From positions 10,357,670 through 10,421,669 of the forward strand of contig CM044958.1 in NCBI GenBank assembly GCA_024516035.1: a stretch of 64,000 bases of DNA, in the 5' to 3' direction. The notes under the pieces are model-generated. The model saw nothing but the letters and a program-made list of their open reading frames with translations. It did not search any database and was not told where the DNA came from. Position 1 is the first letter of the stretch; every line of letters begins with the position of its first letter. Below are positions 45,901 through 54,814 of this stretch, piece by piece. Made by a program: the position numbers and the translations under genes. Source of the stretch: Bactericera cockerelli (Eukaryota > Arthropoda > Insecta > Hemiptera > Triozidae).

Positions 45901-48900
45901 ATTTACCTATGACATTGAGGTGTAAGCCATGCCTAGTATACATTCTACGTGACAATATAAAATTACAATTAAGGTAGTGAAACTTGTACTGGCGACTAAT
46001 ACGAAACAAATTAAGATTAGTAGAAAATATATTAGAATTAAAGCGACTAGTGTGAAACATAAAGGGCACACTTGATATAATCACTGATGTTCGAGAGAAA
46101 ACATTTTGAATTCCTTGGAAAATTTGGTCCAAGAGCTGAGGATGAAGATAAGGTATATCATTGCAACCTGCAAGAATGAAAACAAAATCAGCTTTAGTGA
46201 AAGATTTGGTCTGTGAGTCGAGGTTGTGAACAACTCGAGAAAAAGATGCACCTGGATAGGTAAGACATGTAACCTCATACTCAGGGAGTAAGTTTGAAAG
46301 AATTGAGCCAAAGTCACGTGACATGCTGTCGCCCACTACTAGCACGCGTTGCTTCTCAGGGGAACAATCATGTTGAGTGAGGGAGGGATTTGACTCAGAT
46401 GAGAAGATATTGTGAGGAACTGCAGGTCCAACCGCTCCGCCGGGACCGCCAGTGCCAGGAGCCGCAGGTTCAACCTCAGCAACCGCTCCGCCGGGACCGC
46501 CAGTGCCAGGAGCCGCAGGTCCAACCTCAGCAACCGCTCCGCCGGGACCGCCAGTGCCAGGAGCCGCAGGTCCAACCTCAGCAACCGCTCCGCCGGGACC
46601 GCCAGTGCCAGGAGCCGCAGGTCCAACCTCAGCAACCGCTCCGCCGGGACCGCCAGTGCCAGGAGCCGCAGGTCCAACCGCAGCAACCGCTCCGCCGGGA
46701 CCGCCAGTGTCAGGGGCCGTAGATCCAACCGCAGAAACCGCTCCGCCGGGACAGCCTGGGATTACAGGTTTCGACTTGAGTAGATTGGTGTACATAGCTC
46801 TTATATGTTCAAGTTCTGTTTGTAGATTTTCCAGCTGATTGTGAAGACTGGCATTTTCCTTTTTTAATGATATTAAATCATTCGAGGATTTCAAGCTCTC
46901 TTTTTTGTATGTAGCATGTGTGGAGTTGCTAGCAGAAGGGTGAGGTGTATACACATAAGGTCTATTTCCAACTTTCTCAATTGGTCGTGACTGAGGAGGA
47001 CGGGGTGAGCTTGATGTTGGGGTATGTGTAGAAGTCTTTGCAGTTCTGTTAGTGGCCGCAGTAGCCTTAGGGGTTCTAGTCCTCGCGTCCAATTTAGGGT
47101 TTGATTTGACCTTAAGAGCAGGCTTTGAATTGTCCTGAGGTGTTGCAAGCTGATCTCTTGTAAGGGATGTTCTTGGTACTGAGTTCCGATTCCCCAATGT
47201 CCCGCCCCCAGCACGCCGCGCCTGAGCTGCTCTTGTCAACATTGTTCAATGAGGTGCTTGTATGCTAGGTTTGGTAATTCGGTATAGCTATGTGCTATGG
47301 ATGAAGTAGATAAACAGTTATGTAATGTATTGATAGAGATAAGTAAAGCGAATGATATAGGTGATAGGTATCGAGCACACAAAGAGTCTAGGGTCCAAAG
47401 TCCGATTTTATAAAATCAGTTAGAGTAGGTAATGATAGAACCAATACATGGATAGGTATATTATATAGTATGACTACACAATTTACATAGCGGACGGTAC
47501 AGATAAAAACTTTTTTGGTTTAATTTAAATTACACAAAAATGCGAAAAGATAAAAGTATTTCGATAACACAGAATAATAACACTAATTATTTTACAGATA
47601 CTGACTAAGGTTTGTTTTTTTTTGTGGAAGATTAACAAAGAAAAACATAAAGATATAAAAATAATATTACGAAAATCACGATAGTTAGTTCACTCACTGT
47701 AACTCACTCGTGTTGAACTTTTCAACTCTCATACAATTTTTGATATCTTCAACAGCTTTGCCAAAAACTCAAAATCAAACTAAAGTTTGTATATTGGTGG
47801 TTTTTCATGGATTTTTGGCTAAACGGTTGAAGATATCAAAAAAATCAAAAAGTTAATCACTCCATTAACCACAAACAAAACCCTCAAATACAAGAGAATT
47901 TTATCAAAAAAATAATTTGTGAAGCATATGGAAATTTCCACCCCCAATGTATAGGTTGAACAATGTAGGTATTTGTAAAAATCCAAAAATAGTACTTCTT
48001 TTCACCTACCTTTAAGGGGGCCCGCCTAAAGCTATTGAAAAATTAATAATATATTAAATCGTACTTGTAAATGCTCCTTAACTTTAATCTTTTAAAAATC
48101 AGAAAAATCCTGTTCTCCCTCACCTGGGAATATTTCAAGGGCGAAGAATCAGTGGGGGAGCGCTCCACAGTAATAGTGACTGGTGCTGCCTATCTTGTGC
48201 TTGCTATGATGATGCTCATAGTAGATGAGGCTAAACTGGAAACAGGGGTCCACTCAGCATATGCAAGTTTCAACCGAAGTGCTGCTACCTTTCTATCCAA
48301 CCAGGGACTGAATTCTGAGTAAGAAAATGATAGATTGGATGCTTTTTGGAGGTTCTTTGGTCACATTAATTCTACAGTAAGATCGATGTAGGTATCTTCA
48401 CATTTAGAAATTTCAATATCTTATAATATTTAGAAAATCTTAGGTTATAAAATAAATAATTTATTTTCAGCGGGGGTGTTACTCTCCATTTTAAGGAAAC
48501 TCACAAACCTGCTACCCACATTAACCTCACCCAGCCTGGGTTGCGCCGGAATTCCAACATCACAAAGTCTTCATCTCGCTGGACGTTGCTTAACTTCGGT
48601 GATCCTACGAGAACGGGTGCATTCAACGCGCCATCGACTCTGGCACTGAATGTTTGGTTCTTTGGATGTATAGAGCTCAGAGAACCAAAGATTCCATTCC
48701 ACCAAGGCATAATACATGGTTCGAATCCCACCCAGTGCATGAATTTTTCCTTATTAATTTGAGTTTGTGACCACATAATAATAAGACTCGTAAGGGTTAG
48801 GTGGTAGAAATTCTTTTAGCATTAACCTCGCCTGGTGGTTACTTTCCGGTAAAGAGTATTATTATTAATACAGAATTTCTTCTTTTTAAAATTTATACCA

Positions 48901-51900
48901 GCCAACATATTTCCTCTTCTACAGGGGTCCAGCATCCAAGATCATCATAAACTTCTGCATTGCCTTATGGTGCGCCCTCATAGGAGCTCTCTTCACCTTC
49001 CCAGGCCTTCGCATGGCCAGGATGCACTGGGACTCTCTCAAGTAAGTCTCTTCATTCATGTGAAATCAAGAGTTAATTTTAAATTTAGTCCTGTTGCAAA
49101 TAATGAGAAAATGGCTAGGTGGAATAGAATAGAATAACCTTGTTTATACTATCTGGTAAGGACTAATAAATCATCCTAGCAGTCTTGGTACCTTCATGTA
49201 AATTATTGCACCTCAGTCACTTGATTGTCAAGCAGACTGAAATTTGAGGTCGGAGATTTGAGCCTGAGAATTTTTTCTGAATTGTTTCGACAGGTCTTGA
49301 TTTTTAAAAAATTCCTTCTTTCAGGTACTGTGGTGATAGACTCATCCTCAAGCTGATTCTAAACATTAGCTTCATAACTCCGCTTGTTCTCATCATCCTC
49401 TGGATCAAACCCTTAGCTCGCTACTACCTCACGAGTCGTGTGTTCCAGGGTATGGACGCTCCTTTGTAAGTAATTTGTGCCTGAAAAATAATCTTCTAGT
49501 TTTTTTTTAATTTAAAAGATGAATGTTTTATTGCCCACCCCTCTGATAGGGGAGAAGTGTCATAATACTTCTTATTTAGGTGCTGGGTCAACAAGAGCGC
49601 ATAGCGCATAGGAACTCTCACAAACAACTGTAACCAAATTTATATACAATTATATTGTTAGCTCGGGGGATCGAAACAAGGACTTTCTGCATGGCTTGCA
49701 AGTGTTTGTTTTCTGAGATGAATCGCGTTTTTCTCAATTTTTTTTTTTTTTTCTTTTCTTAACATCTTAAGTGAAAACGTTAAATGTTAAATAAATTAAA
49801 AAAAAAAATATCCAAAGAATCGTGAATTTAAAATTCAACCAATGAATGATTTTTTTGAAGCAATTTTATAAATCCACCACGTTATGTTATTTGTCCCGGA
49901 TTAAACGTCAAACTAATATAAGGAATATTGTTATTTTATGGCACCAAATAAAGATACCAGGAAATCACATGGGCCCCAGAGAGTCCCCACCTCCAGTAAG
50001 AAAAATCAGATATAGTCGAACCTGGATATTAGAAGCCCTTCAAAGTTTAGGAGAAGTACCTTTGTATAAATGTTTCTTTATAAAGAAAATAAATAAATAA
50101 ACTATTATTATTATTATTATCCTTAAGAGAAACACCTGGATATAAGAGTACAATTTCTAAGTCCTATTTACTTCTCTGTAAGGGAAAATAACCTCTTTAT
50201 AAGAAAAACAACAATTTCTGATCCCTCAAGTTATCTTATATCCAGGTTCGACTTATAATTCATTTTATTATTATTTTGAAATAAAACTCTTCTCTGTGGC
50301 TAACTTCTCTCTCTTGTCCCAGACTGACACAGGCCGGGTTCGATAGTCTGAAATAAAACTCTTCTCTGTGGCTAACTTCTCTCTCTTGTCCCAGACTGAC
50401 ACAGGCCGGGTTCGATAGTCTGAAATAAAACTCTTCTCTGTAGCTAACTTCTCTCTCTTGTCCCAGACTGACAGAGGCCGGGTTCGACAGTCTCCGCCTG
50501 ATCCTCATCGTAGTTCTCGTCTTGCAACGTGTGGCCCTCATGCCAGTCTACCTGCAGGCCTACTTAAACATGGCTTACGCTAGGATAGAGGACCAGAGGA
50601 AAGAGGCGGGCCGAATCACAAACGTGGAGCTGCAGAAGAAAGTAAGCGGGTCAGATCGCCTCTGATAACACAAAGAGGCATAAACCACAAATTTTTGAAA
50701 TCGGTTTTATTGCTTGGATTGAGTCTACTTGTGCTATATTTTGTTCTCACAAATAGACGTAATCCAATTATAATCCAAAGAAAAAATACAACAAAAATTG
50801 AAATCAGGCATATCCCTCATTTTCTCTTTTTCAGACAGTTCAAATAGGCGTAAATCAATAGTCACAGTTAAATAATCAAATTTGGCAACAGAAAAAGTTC
50901 GTATGGTCATTCACGGGTACAGGGAAGTGATAATGTTCCTACCGTGAACAGAAAATTTATGCACAAGAAAACTCATTTTGGCTCTCCTGTAAAATTTCAA
51001 AAATGTTGTTTACGCCTCTTTGTGTTATCAGAGGCGAGATTATTCTGATAGTTACTATTTTTATATTGATCAAATTCTATAGTGCTGTACTTATTGCATT
51101 CGTTATGACCATTTCATACATGAATTTACACCGAAAGGTTTGTCTTGGGGCGAAGTTAATGGACAAAGACAAAAGAGATCCTTTTCGGACTTACGTATTA
51201 GTTTCACCATATAAAACTATACGCAAAAACCGACCTCAGTAGCTTGATCGATAAGGCGGCGGACTTGTAACCTGGAGGTCGGTGGTTCAAGTCCCGGTTT
51301 CAGCGAAGATTTAGTAAAGCGAGTTAGAGTAGTCGTGACATCACGAAAGTGATTAACACAAATATGATAACTTTTTTTTTTAACTATACGCAAAATGAAG
51401 ACTCAAGTCGACAGAGATATAACAAAAACCTCTATTCATGATTCCGCCCTAGATGTTCTTGTTTTTAAACCCTAGGTCAAACATTATAACAAATGATATT
51501 ATTATTACAACAAAGAAACTGAGTACAAAAGTACTGAGAATTCTCCTATAAATCGGATAAATATTTTTTTTGTGTTGACATTTATTCAAAAAAAAAAAAA
51601 AAAAAAAAAATGAAACAGACAACGCACCGAGGCCCAAGTACATAGTCACTAATAAACAGATTATACTCACATTTATATACATAATCAAATGGCTAATGAC
51701 CGTGCTTCATCAAGCTGTTAGTGACTATGGTATTTTTTTTTATTATTTTTTTTTATTAAAAACATAACATTGTTTCAAAAATTCTTAGAACTATAAATTG
51801 AAACAACAATACCAATGTTCACATTAAAATAAAATAATTAAGAACTTAAAACTATAGCGAACTAAAAACTAATTGTCTTACATTTGCTTTAAAAGCTTCC

Positions 51901-54566
51901 TTAGACAGTAAAAAGTCGTCTGTACTTAGGTGTACTTCATTACATAGAGTCATTGCTCTGTTCAGTGGCGATTCATGAAGTTTAGTAAGTCTATTATTAA
52001 ACATATTTAAGTCTAGGATGAGGGACTGTGAAGGTTTCAATATTTGTATTTCTTAAAATGGGGTTTGGTGTTTTTTCCAAACCTGCCTCAATGTATTATT
52101 TACTGACACGGTCTGAGACAGAACAAATTCACGCCGCGCCGATGTAATACCATACGTTAACCACTTGACTACCAGTGTACGTTATGTCCAATGTCTTGTT
52201 CCAGATCGCAGCTGTCTTCTACTACCTCTGTGTGGTGACTCTGCAGTACCTGGCTCCACTCCTCATGTGCCTCTTCTTCGCTCTCATGTACAAATCCCTG
52301 GGTAAGTTGGATTATTTTGAGGGCTTTAACGTGGCTTTTATTATTATTAATATACAATTCTTTATTAGATACAAAAGGACATTATGTACATACAAATATT
52401 AATTTTAACAGTGAAAAAATGAAAAAAACAATATATACAATAAAAATGAAAAAGAAAAGAAAATATTTGAAAACATAATATGTCCTAACTAAAGGGCGGG
52501 GTTATTGCCTATGGCAATCTCTTCCACCCAACCCTTTCAACTGCATGATCAATTGATCATATCACGACGGGATTTTAGCATTCATTCGCTGAAAACTCAG
52601 AAACTAACTACTCAAATTAACCTCACCCAACCTGAGTTAATCCGGAAATAGCCAGCATCATGAAGGTTCTACTTTGAATGCTCACCCATTGGAAGTCCTA
52701 ACCTCGCTGGGCGTTGCTTCATTTCAGTGACAGAACGAGAACAGGTGCATTCAACGTGCCATCAACGCTGACCTAAGTTGGATTTAGTTTTTAGTCACTC
52801 AAACCGCGTTGTAGAGAAAAGTGCGTCCCAGTTTTCACTATGGTTTATCGCACACAAGGATAAGCGGTTTAGCCATGCTGGTTACAATAACTCGTACCGC
52901 TACTACGATTTGTTAAACTAGTGATCTCTCACTTAGCAGATAATAATAATTGAACTATTTTATAGGAGCAAGGACTCTGATTTTTAAGTCTCCTCTGTAA
53001 AAAAATATCATTAAAAAAAGAACTATTTTATTAAGTTTTTTTTTTTTAAACTATTTTATTATTTCATTCTCATTCGCCAGGGGACTTCTCATGGACTGGT
53101 ATGCTTGGTCAGGACAAGTGTCCCCTCAACTCTACTCTCTCCCCTGTTATAGAAGAACTGCCCCCGTCAAGTCTCCCCGAGTCTCCCCCTATGTCACTGG
53201 CTTTGGACTCGCTCAAGTTGGTAAGTTAAGAGTTTTTTTCTGTAGTGATTTATTGCTTAATATATTTATTAAGGGTTGGGTGGAAGAGATTGCCTAAGGC
53301 AATAACCCCGCCCTTTAGTTAGGACAGAATTATATTATGTATATATTTATTTTTTTCTTCTATTATATTGTATTTTCATTTGTAATTATTTGTATTGTAT
53401 ATAATATGTCCTATTACCTAATAAAGTGTGAATAAATAAAAAAATTAATAAAATAAAAATAAAAAAATTGCTAAACTATTTTCATGTATAGGTACTCGAT
53501 GTAAGCATGAGTTTTCTAAATTCCCTTGCTTTTTTCCTAGTGCTCTGTAACGTCATAGATCATCCAAATTCGGTAGAAACTTACAAACCAGCAGCTATCC
53601 ACATTATCCTGACCAAGCCTGGGTGGGCCCAGAAATAGCCAGCGGGGCCTTATTCCGGAAAGCACTTTCACTCTCAAAATCCCAAAGTCCACTTGTCAAC
53701 CGTCAAATTTCGATCAAATGTTGATTAGTATGTTGATTAGTAGTTCGAAGGGAGATTTGGGGATTATTAGAGCGAGAAAGCTTTATTATTATTATATTAG
53801 GTATTATATTGCTTTATTAGGTAAGACAAAAACATGTATACAGTAAAATACAATGAAATTATAAAGAAAAAATAAATAGATTGAGCAAAGAAACGAGAAC
53901 AAAAAAGAGAATGAAGCTACCTAAAGGACGGGGTTATCGCTTGTGACAATCTCTTCCACCCAACTCTTTCTAATCACGAGGTTTTGAATATCTTGCTTAC
54001 TTGTAACCTAAGAAGTCCCGTTTCATAAATTAATGTGTTGGAATATTTCAACTTGACCTCTACGACAGAACATCTTTTTTTTATGAAGAATATATTCATT
54101 TTGTTTTGTTCACATGCTAGTCATAATCAGGTCATGTCACAGAAAGTTTTTCTCTTTGGCGATTCAGAAAGAACACTTATGCATTATAGTCGTTTTTTAT
54201 ATTAATATTGTATTTACTTGCTATTTTATTTTATTTTGTTCAATTGATTTTATTGTTCAATTGTTTTTTTTATGTAGGGACTTTGTAAAAATGGGTAGTT
54301 CCCGTAGAAACATTAAAAAAAAATTACCTCTCTATATCGCAAGAGATAATCTTTGTGTGACATACATATTTTCGATTGGTTTTTTTTTTCTTAACTTTTT
54401 CTTTATAGTTGTTTATTTAACATCTGATTTTATTTCATTTCAGATATTCACCACGGATGTGTTTCGTGGTATTCTCGGGTTCGCCACATGGTGGGTGAGC
54501 TTCGCGTGGTTTGCCTCCTCTGCGCTGGGTATGGTCTACCTCAAGTATTTCGCCAACTCCACGTAG
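38854..54566 (+). CDS. TMEM161B: TMEM161 multipass membrane protein, 495 aa, 11 coding exons
   Basis: Exons: 38854-38960, 39359-39536, 39765-39878, 40363-40442, 48103-48318, 48925-49041, 49325-49465, 50467-50641, 52205-52301, 53081-53220, 54444-54566. All are GT-AG and the total of 1488 nt stays in frame to TAG. The length fits the 480-490 residues usual for the family. Family hallmarks: MALLGAQLVVTLVTVSIIQK start, PTNDELRTLAG, EYQWLLDY, FTFPGLRMARMHWD, FDSLRL, YLQAYLNMAYARIE, VFYYLCVVTLQYLAPLLM and a GILGFATWWVSF last membrane segment. About eight hydrophobic segments. Vertebrate TMEM161 proteins are linked to cardiac rhythm and stress responses; the molecular role is unknown. Paralogue A versus B is not certain. 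Intron 4 (7.7 kb) holds an antisense LINE. A likely acceptor at 38828 implies an upstream UTR exon; an out-of-frame ATG at 38829 precedes the chosen start. Confidence 0.95.
38985..39110 (-). repeat. LINE 3' end fragment in TMEM161 intron 1
   Basis: 'tttacactttattagatagt' and 'aggacatatacaatac' match, in reverse, the LINE 3' end at 53400-53455. Confidence 0.55.
39545..39672. mobile_element. AATTAATAGAC-family MITE, diverged
   Basis: 'agggaaaattaatagc' start, core 'ccctacagaggtattataaa', end 'tgtttattaat'. In TMEM161 intron 2. Confidence 0.55.
39932..39962. repeat. Poly(T) tract
   Basis: About 31 consecutive T in TMEM161 intron 3. Confidence 0.95.
40105..40232 (+). repeat. SINE shared tail with A-rich end
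   Basis: 'acccagactgggtgaggtta', 'gtttcctgcgaa', 'gaccatgcagttgaaggtga' then poly(A). The head is missing. Confidence 0.6.
40819..45366 (-). CDS. LINE ORF2: endonuclease and reverse transcriptase with a repeat linker, 1515 aa
   Basis: Residues ~45-270 form an APE endonuclease (HHNLQSIRNK, CVTESWLS, LILCGDYNID, and SGLGDHKYGQ where SDH is usual). A lysine/arginine-rich spacer follows. Residues ~480-970 are an 18-residue repeat (SVLTSHSTTSVPTLYTTS type) in about 27 copies. Residues ~985-1450 are the reverse transcriptase: VITPIHKKGSKKDVANYRPI, FCDLSRAFDCCD, SGVPQGSVLGPLLFILYVND, FTMFADDTTVL (active-site FADD) and a C-terminal thumb. Without the repeat the protein would be ~1025 residues, the ordinary size for the class. 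The two extra minus-strand frames inside the repeat are stop-free by-products of a 54-bp period. Confidence 0.92.
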   Translation of the reverse strand: MTVTHTHHTPVNTPRSQLSALAIPYFPTSYTHINDYLNSHNSKLQTLTILHHNLQSIRNKIPSVELFFHILYDYYRHTPAIFCVTESWLSPQNYQCTNLPGYTNVSSYYRPNRLGGGTSIFVKDNLDFIPLDTGVEPLEFSFEFCAVTSCSLDIAILCIYRSNNLNSSFPVFFHNLELILQKLNKYKFLILCGDYNIDTLKDSKERSEFLSLLEMFNMKLTVHSPTRVANGSISCVDNIIINFPINNLLNTETNIFSGLGDHKYGQVISFQVGSMSEAKKIITRTFKHSQVELFRNALCSADFSEVYTLTYLNEKMQAFHNTFFNLFHLIFPYKTIRSSNQTHNKSWLTRGIKTSCLKKRSLHHLCKYSRDPAVHAHYRQYSNMLAKVVRAAKTRHTTDLINTAPKHKKIKTIWSIVSTYSKTSNKQHVDLRLLGDGGEVRNPRDVAEMFNKYFIEIPLQCRAQPVTSLTPVSVTASINSHSATSVPTLYTNPSVLTSHSNTSVPTLYTNPSVLTSHSNTSVPTLYTNPSVLTSHSTTSVPAFYNNPSVLTSHSNTSDPTLYTNPSVLTSHSNTSVPTLYTNPSVLTSHSTTSVPTFNTTSSVLTSHSNTSVPTLSTTSSVLTSHSTTSVPTLYTTSLVHTSHSTASVPTLYTTSSVLTNHSTTSVPTLYTTSSVLTSHSTTSVPTLYTTSSVLTSHSTASVPTLYTTSSVLTSHSTTYVPTLYTTSSVLTSHSTTYVPTLYTTSSVLTSHSTTYVPTLYTTSSVHTSHSTASVPTLYTTSSVLTNHSTTSVPTLYTTSSVLTSHSTTSVPTLYTTSSVLTSHSNTSVPTPYTTSSVLTSHSTTSVPTPYTTSSVLTSHSTTSVPTPYTTSSVLTSHSTTSVPTLYTTSSVLTSHSTASVPTLYTTSSVLTSHSTTSVPTPYTTSSVLTSHSTTTVPTLHTTSSVLTSHSTTSVPTLYSTSSVLTIHSTTYAPTSFLTSPHFTSHPTTSTPLIQNFRLYPTNPVEIMKIVGNMERKMSSGEDSVPLTLIKDIISLVAEPLAHIFNNSFSSGQFPQCFKYSVITPIHKKGSKKDVANYRPISLLSNFSKILEKIVHYRLSTYLEENNLLIREQFGFRAGKSTADAVACFLSTLESALSSKKHVIGLFCDLSRAFDCCDSSVLLSKLPTFGVNGSALEWFRSYLQDRHQKTKVPCIKHGTRTFEYSAAQLVMSGVPQGSVLGPLLFILYVNDLTSSSDQGSFTMFADDTTVLITGENKTLVYEKLNSLLLKIQAWFSTNKLKLNSNKTTYMYFNPHTNDSLHPITCGGLTVSHSREVKFLGMLLDDRLKWKSHVEYIKGKLSSAIYAISSVKKNVGSEPALLSYFGYFHSIMSYGIVYWGFSCYARDVFLLQKRALRSVFDLKRDVSCRPIFKEKNIITMWGQLALDTCVLIHKTKESINRHSSIHGYNTRGRDNLVTSGETLFHKSYLSAGIKLYNILPNALKENNNIDLFKTSLKEIIMNVSPYSLQDLTQSLAS
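42462..43935 (-). repeat. 54-bp coding minisatellite in LINE ORF2
   Basis: About 27 units of 54 bp ('gtagagtgactagtgagaac', then 'tgaagaggtagtgtaaagtg', then 'tagggactgatgtg'), in register with 18 codons. Units near 43560-43930 form a distinct subtype (ggggttagtgta), which suggests expansion from at least two founders. Confidence 0.95.
45512..47242 (-). CDS. LINE ORF1 with coiled coil, Gly/Pro/Ala repeats and SGNH hydrolase domain, 576 aa
   Basis: The N-terminus is basic and Thr/Pro-rich. A heptad-like coiled coil follows (SLKKENASLHNQLENLQTEL), then six or so 17-residue repeats (GPGGAVAEVGPAAPGTG), residues ~165-275. Residues ~300-465 form an SGNH/GDSL hydrolase: VLVVGDSMSRDF (nucleophile Ser), YPGASFS, ILAGCNDI (Asn block) and TRHGLHLN (His block). 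Esterase-like ORF1 proteins are known in CR1-type LINEs, where they may aid membrane or RNP handling. The last ~110 residues are Asn/Ser-rich. Confidence 0.88.
   Translation of the reverse strand: MLTRAAQARRAGGGTLGNRNSVPRTSLTRDQLATPQDNSKPALKVKSNPKLDARTRTPKATAATNRTAKTSTHTPTSSSPRPPQSRPIEKVGNRPYVYTPHPSASNSTHATYKKESLKSSNDLISLKKENASLHNQLENLQTELEHIRAMYTNLLKSKPVIPGCPGGAVSAVGSTAPDTGGPGGAVAAVGPAAPGTGGPGGAVAEVGPAAPGTGGPGGAVAEVGPAAPGTGGPGGAVAEVGPAAPGTGGPGGAVAEVEPAAPGTGGPGGAVGPAVPHNIFSSESNPSLTQHDCSPEKQRVLVVGDSMSRDFGSILSNLLPEYEVTCLTYPGASFSRVVHNLDSQTKSFTKADFVFILAGCNDIPYLHPQLLDQIFQGIQNVFSRTSVIISSVPFMFHTSRFNSNIFSTNLNLFRISRQYKFHYLNCNFILSRRMYTRHGLHLNVIGKSTICNSLVRIILSISSNNFKLFKSFYNIPVSSTGQFIATNSSHFTQLDIPSSLSNVTCPVNYQDTSMNELINDSLLILSPSTTQPSQNVNLKSFNNKPGNTIITIGKNNLELDETFSLGNDEAGTQFFL
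46420..46756 (-). repeat. 51-bp GC-rich coding minisatellite in LINE ORF1
   Basis: Six to seven units containing 'gcaaccgctccgccgggacc' and 'gccagtgccaggagccgcag'. Far more GC-rich than the surroundings. Stop-free in several frames on both strands, hence the spurious open frames here. Confidence 0.95.
48469..48646 (-). repeat. 5S-headed SINE in TMEM161 intron 5
   Basis: Minus-strand head 'tcaccgaagttaagcaacgt' and 'ccagcgagatgaagac', and a tail with 'ccaggctgggtgaggttaat'. Confidence 0.8.
48688..48871 (+). repeat. tRNA-headed SINE, second family
   Basis: 'catggttcgaatcccaccca' (B box), then 'gtttgtgaccacataataat' and 'taacctcgcctggtggttac'. It lies directly next to the 5S-headed SINE. Confidence 0.75.
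50277..50492 (+). repeat. Triplicated 72-bp intron/exon boundary of TMEM161 exon 8
   Basis: Three exact-period 72-bp copies (50277-50348, 50349-50420, 50421-50492). Each has a pyrimidine tract, 'cttgtcccag' acceptor and the first 26 exon nt. The inner functional copy (third) reads LTEAGFDSL. The first two are identical to each other and carry CAG for GAG. Splicing to them would read into TAA after ten codons. Confidence 0.95.
50650..51225. other. TMEM161 intron 8, possible foldback around 'acaaagaggc'
   Basis: 'gatcgcctctgataacaca' + 'aagaggc' near 50658 is mirrored by 'gcctctttgtgttatcagag' at 51013, so 50655-51035 is probably a MITE. Open frame 51003-51242 is not supported. Confidence 0.55.
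51226..51375 (+). repeat. tRNA-headed SINE, third family
   Basis: 'cagtagcttgatcgataagg' (A box) and 'gtcggtggttcaagtcccgg' (B box), an anticodon-loop-like 'cttgtaacc', then 'gtgattaacacaaatatgat' and a T run. The acceptor stem does not pair, so this is not a tRNA gene. Partial copies at 32740-32830 and 57235-57295. Confidence 0.65.
51730..52150 (-). mobile_element. 5'-truncated LINE
   Basis: T-rich 3' end at 51731-51760. The minus-strand frame 52040-51852 encodes a LINE C-terminus (LHESPLNRAMTLCNEVHLST, SKEAFKANVRQL). In TMEM161 intron 8. Confidence 0.6.
52350..52775 (-). repeat. LINE 3' end followed by a 5S-headed SINE
   Basis: 52350-52545 is the minus-strand LINE 3' end ('cctaactaaagggcgggg', 'ttattgcctatggcaatc'). 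52555-52773 is a minus-strand 5S-headed SINE ('gcgttgcttcatttcagtga', 'cattcaacgtgccatcaacg'). Confidence 0.7.
53270..53455 (+). repeat. LINE 3' end
   Basis: 'ggtggaagagattgcctaag', 'gcaataaccccgcccttta', and 'ctaataaagtgtgaataaat' with an A-rich tail. In the last intron of TMEM161. Confidence 0.6.
53560..53645 (-). repeat. SINE shared-tail remnant
   Basis: 'aaaccagcagctatccacat' and 'accaagcctgggtgggccc'. Confidence 0.4.
53790..53972 (-). repeat. LINE 3' end
   Basis: 'ctaaaggacggggttatcgc' and 'caatctcttccacccaactc', the reverse of 53270-53455. Confidence 0.55.
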
Positions 54567-54608
54567 AAATCATCGGCGGCTCAATGTCTAATCAAGTAAT
54601 TTATTTCC

Positions 54609-54812
54609 CACTTAAGACGGGGTTACCCTCCATTCGCTGGAAACTCACACATTCTACGCAAATAAACCTCATCCAGCCTGGGTTGAAGCGGGAAGCATCA
54701 CAAGGCGAGGGTTCAAATTATAGTGATTAGGTACCCAGCAAGTTCTTATCTCGCTGAATGTTGCTGAACATCAGTGATCTGATAAGAACTGCTGTGCTCT
54801 CTACGTTAGCTA
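54609..54812 (-). repeat. 5S-headed SINE in TMEM161 3' UTR region
   Basis: Minus strand: a diverged 5S-like head near 54740-54800 ('ttcttatcagatcactgatg'-type) and a shared tail. It begins ~40 bp after the TMEM161 stop. Confidence 0.65.
54661..54666 (+). terminator. Candidate TMEM161 polyadenylation signal AATAAA
   Basis: 95 nt after the stop and inside the antisense SINE, where other copies read 'cattaacctc'. A point change has created AATAAA. Use is unproven. Confidence 0.35.
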
Positions 54813-54814
54813 GT

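Larger units (their letters stand above)
40549..47650 (-). mobile_element. Full-length-looking Jockey/CR1-type LINE, antisense in TMEM161 intron 4
   Basis: The 3' end is a T run on the plus strand at ~40553. The 5' end is somewhere near 47.6-47.7 kb and was not fixed. It contains ORF1 (47242-45512) and ORF2 (45366-40819), both without stops, separated by 145 nt. Such intact frames suggest recent insertion and possible activity. A clear target duplication was not found. Confidence 0.85.

Noticed and set aside
46339..46838. Several 110-130 codon frames over the ORF1 repeat, both strands
   Set aside because: Artefacts of a GC-rich 51-bp period. ORF1 with the SGNH domain explains the region.
51226..51302. 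tRNA gene
   Set aside because: Has A and B boxes, but acceptor-stem ends do not pair and it continues into a SINE body.
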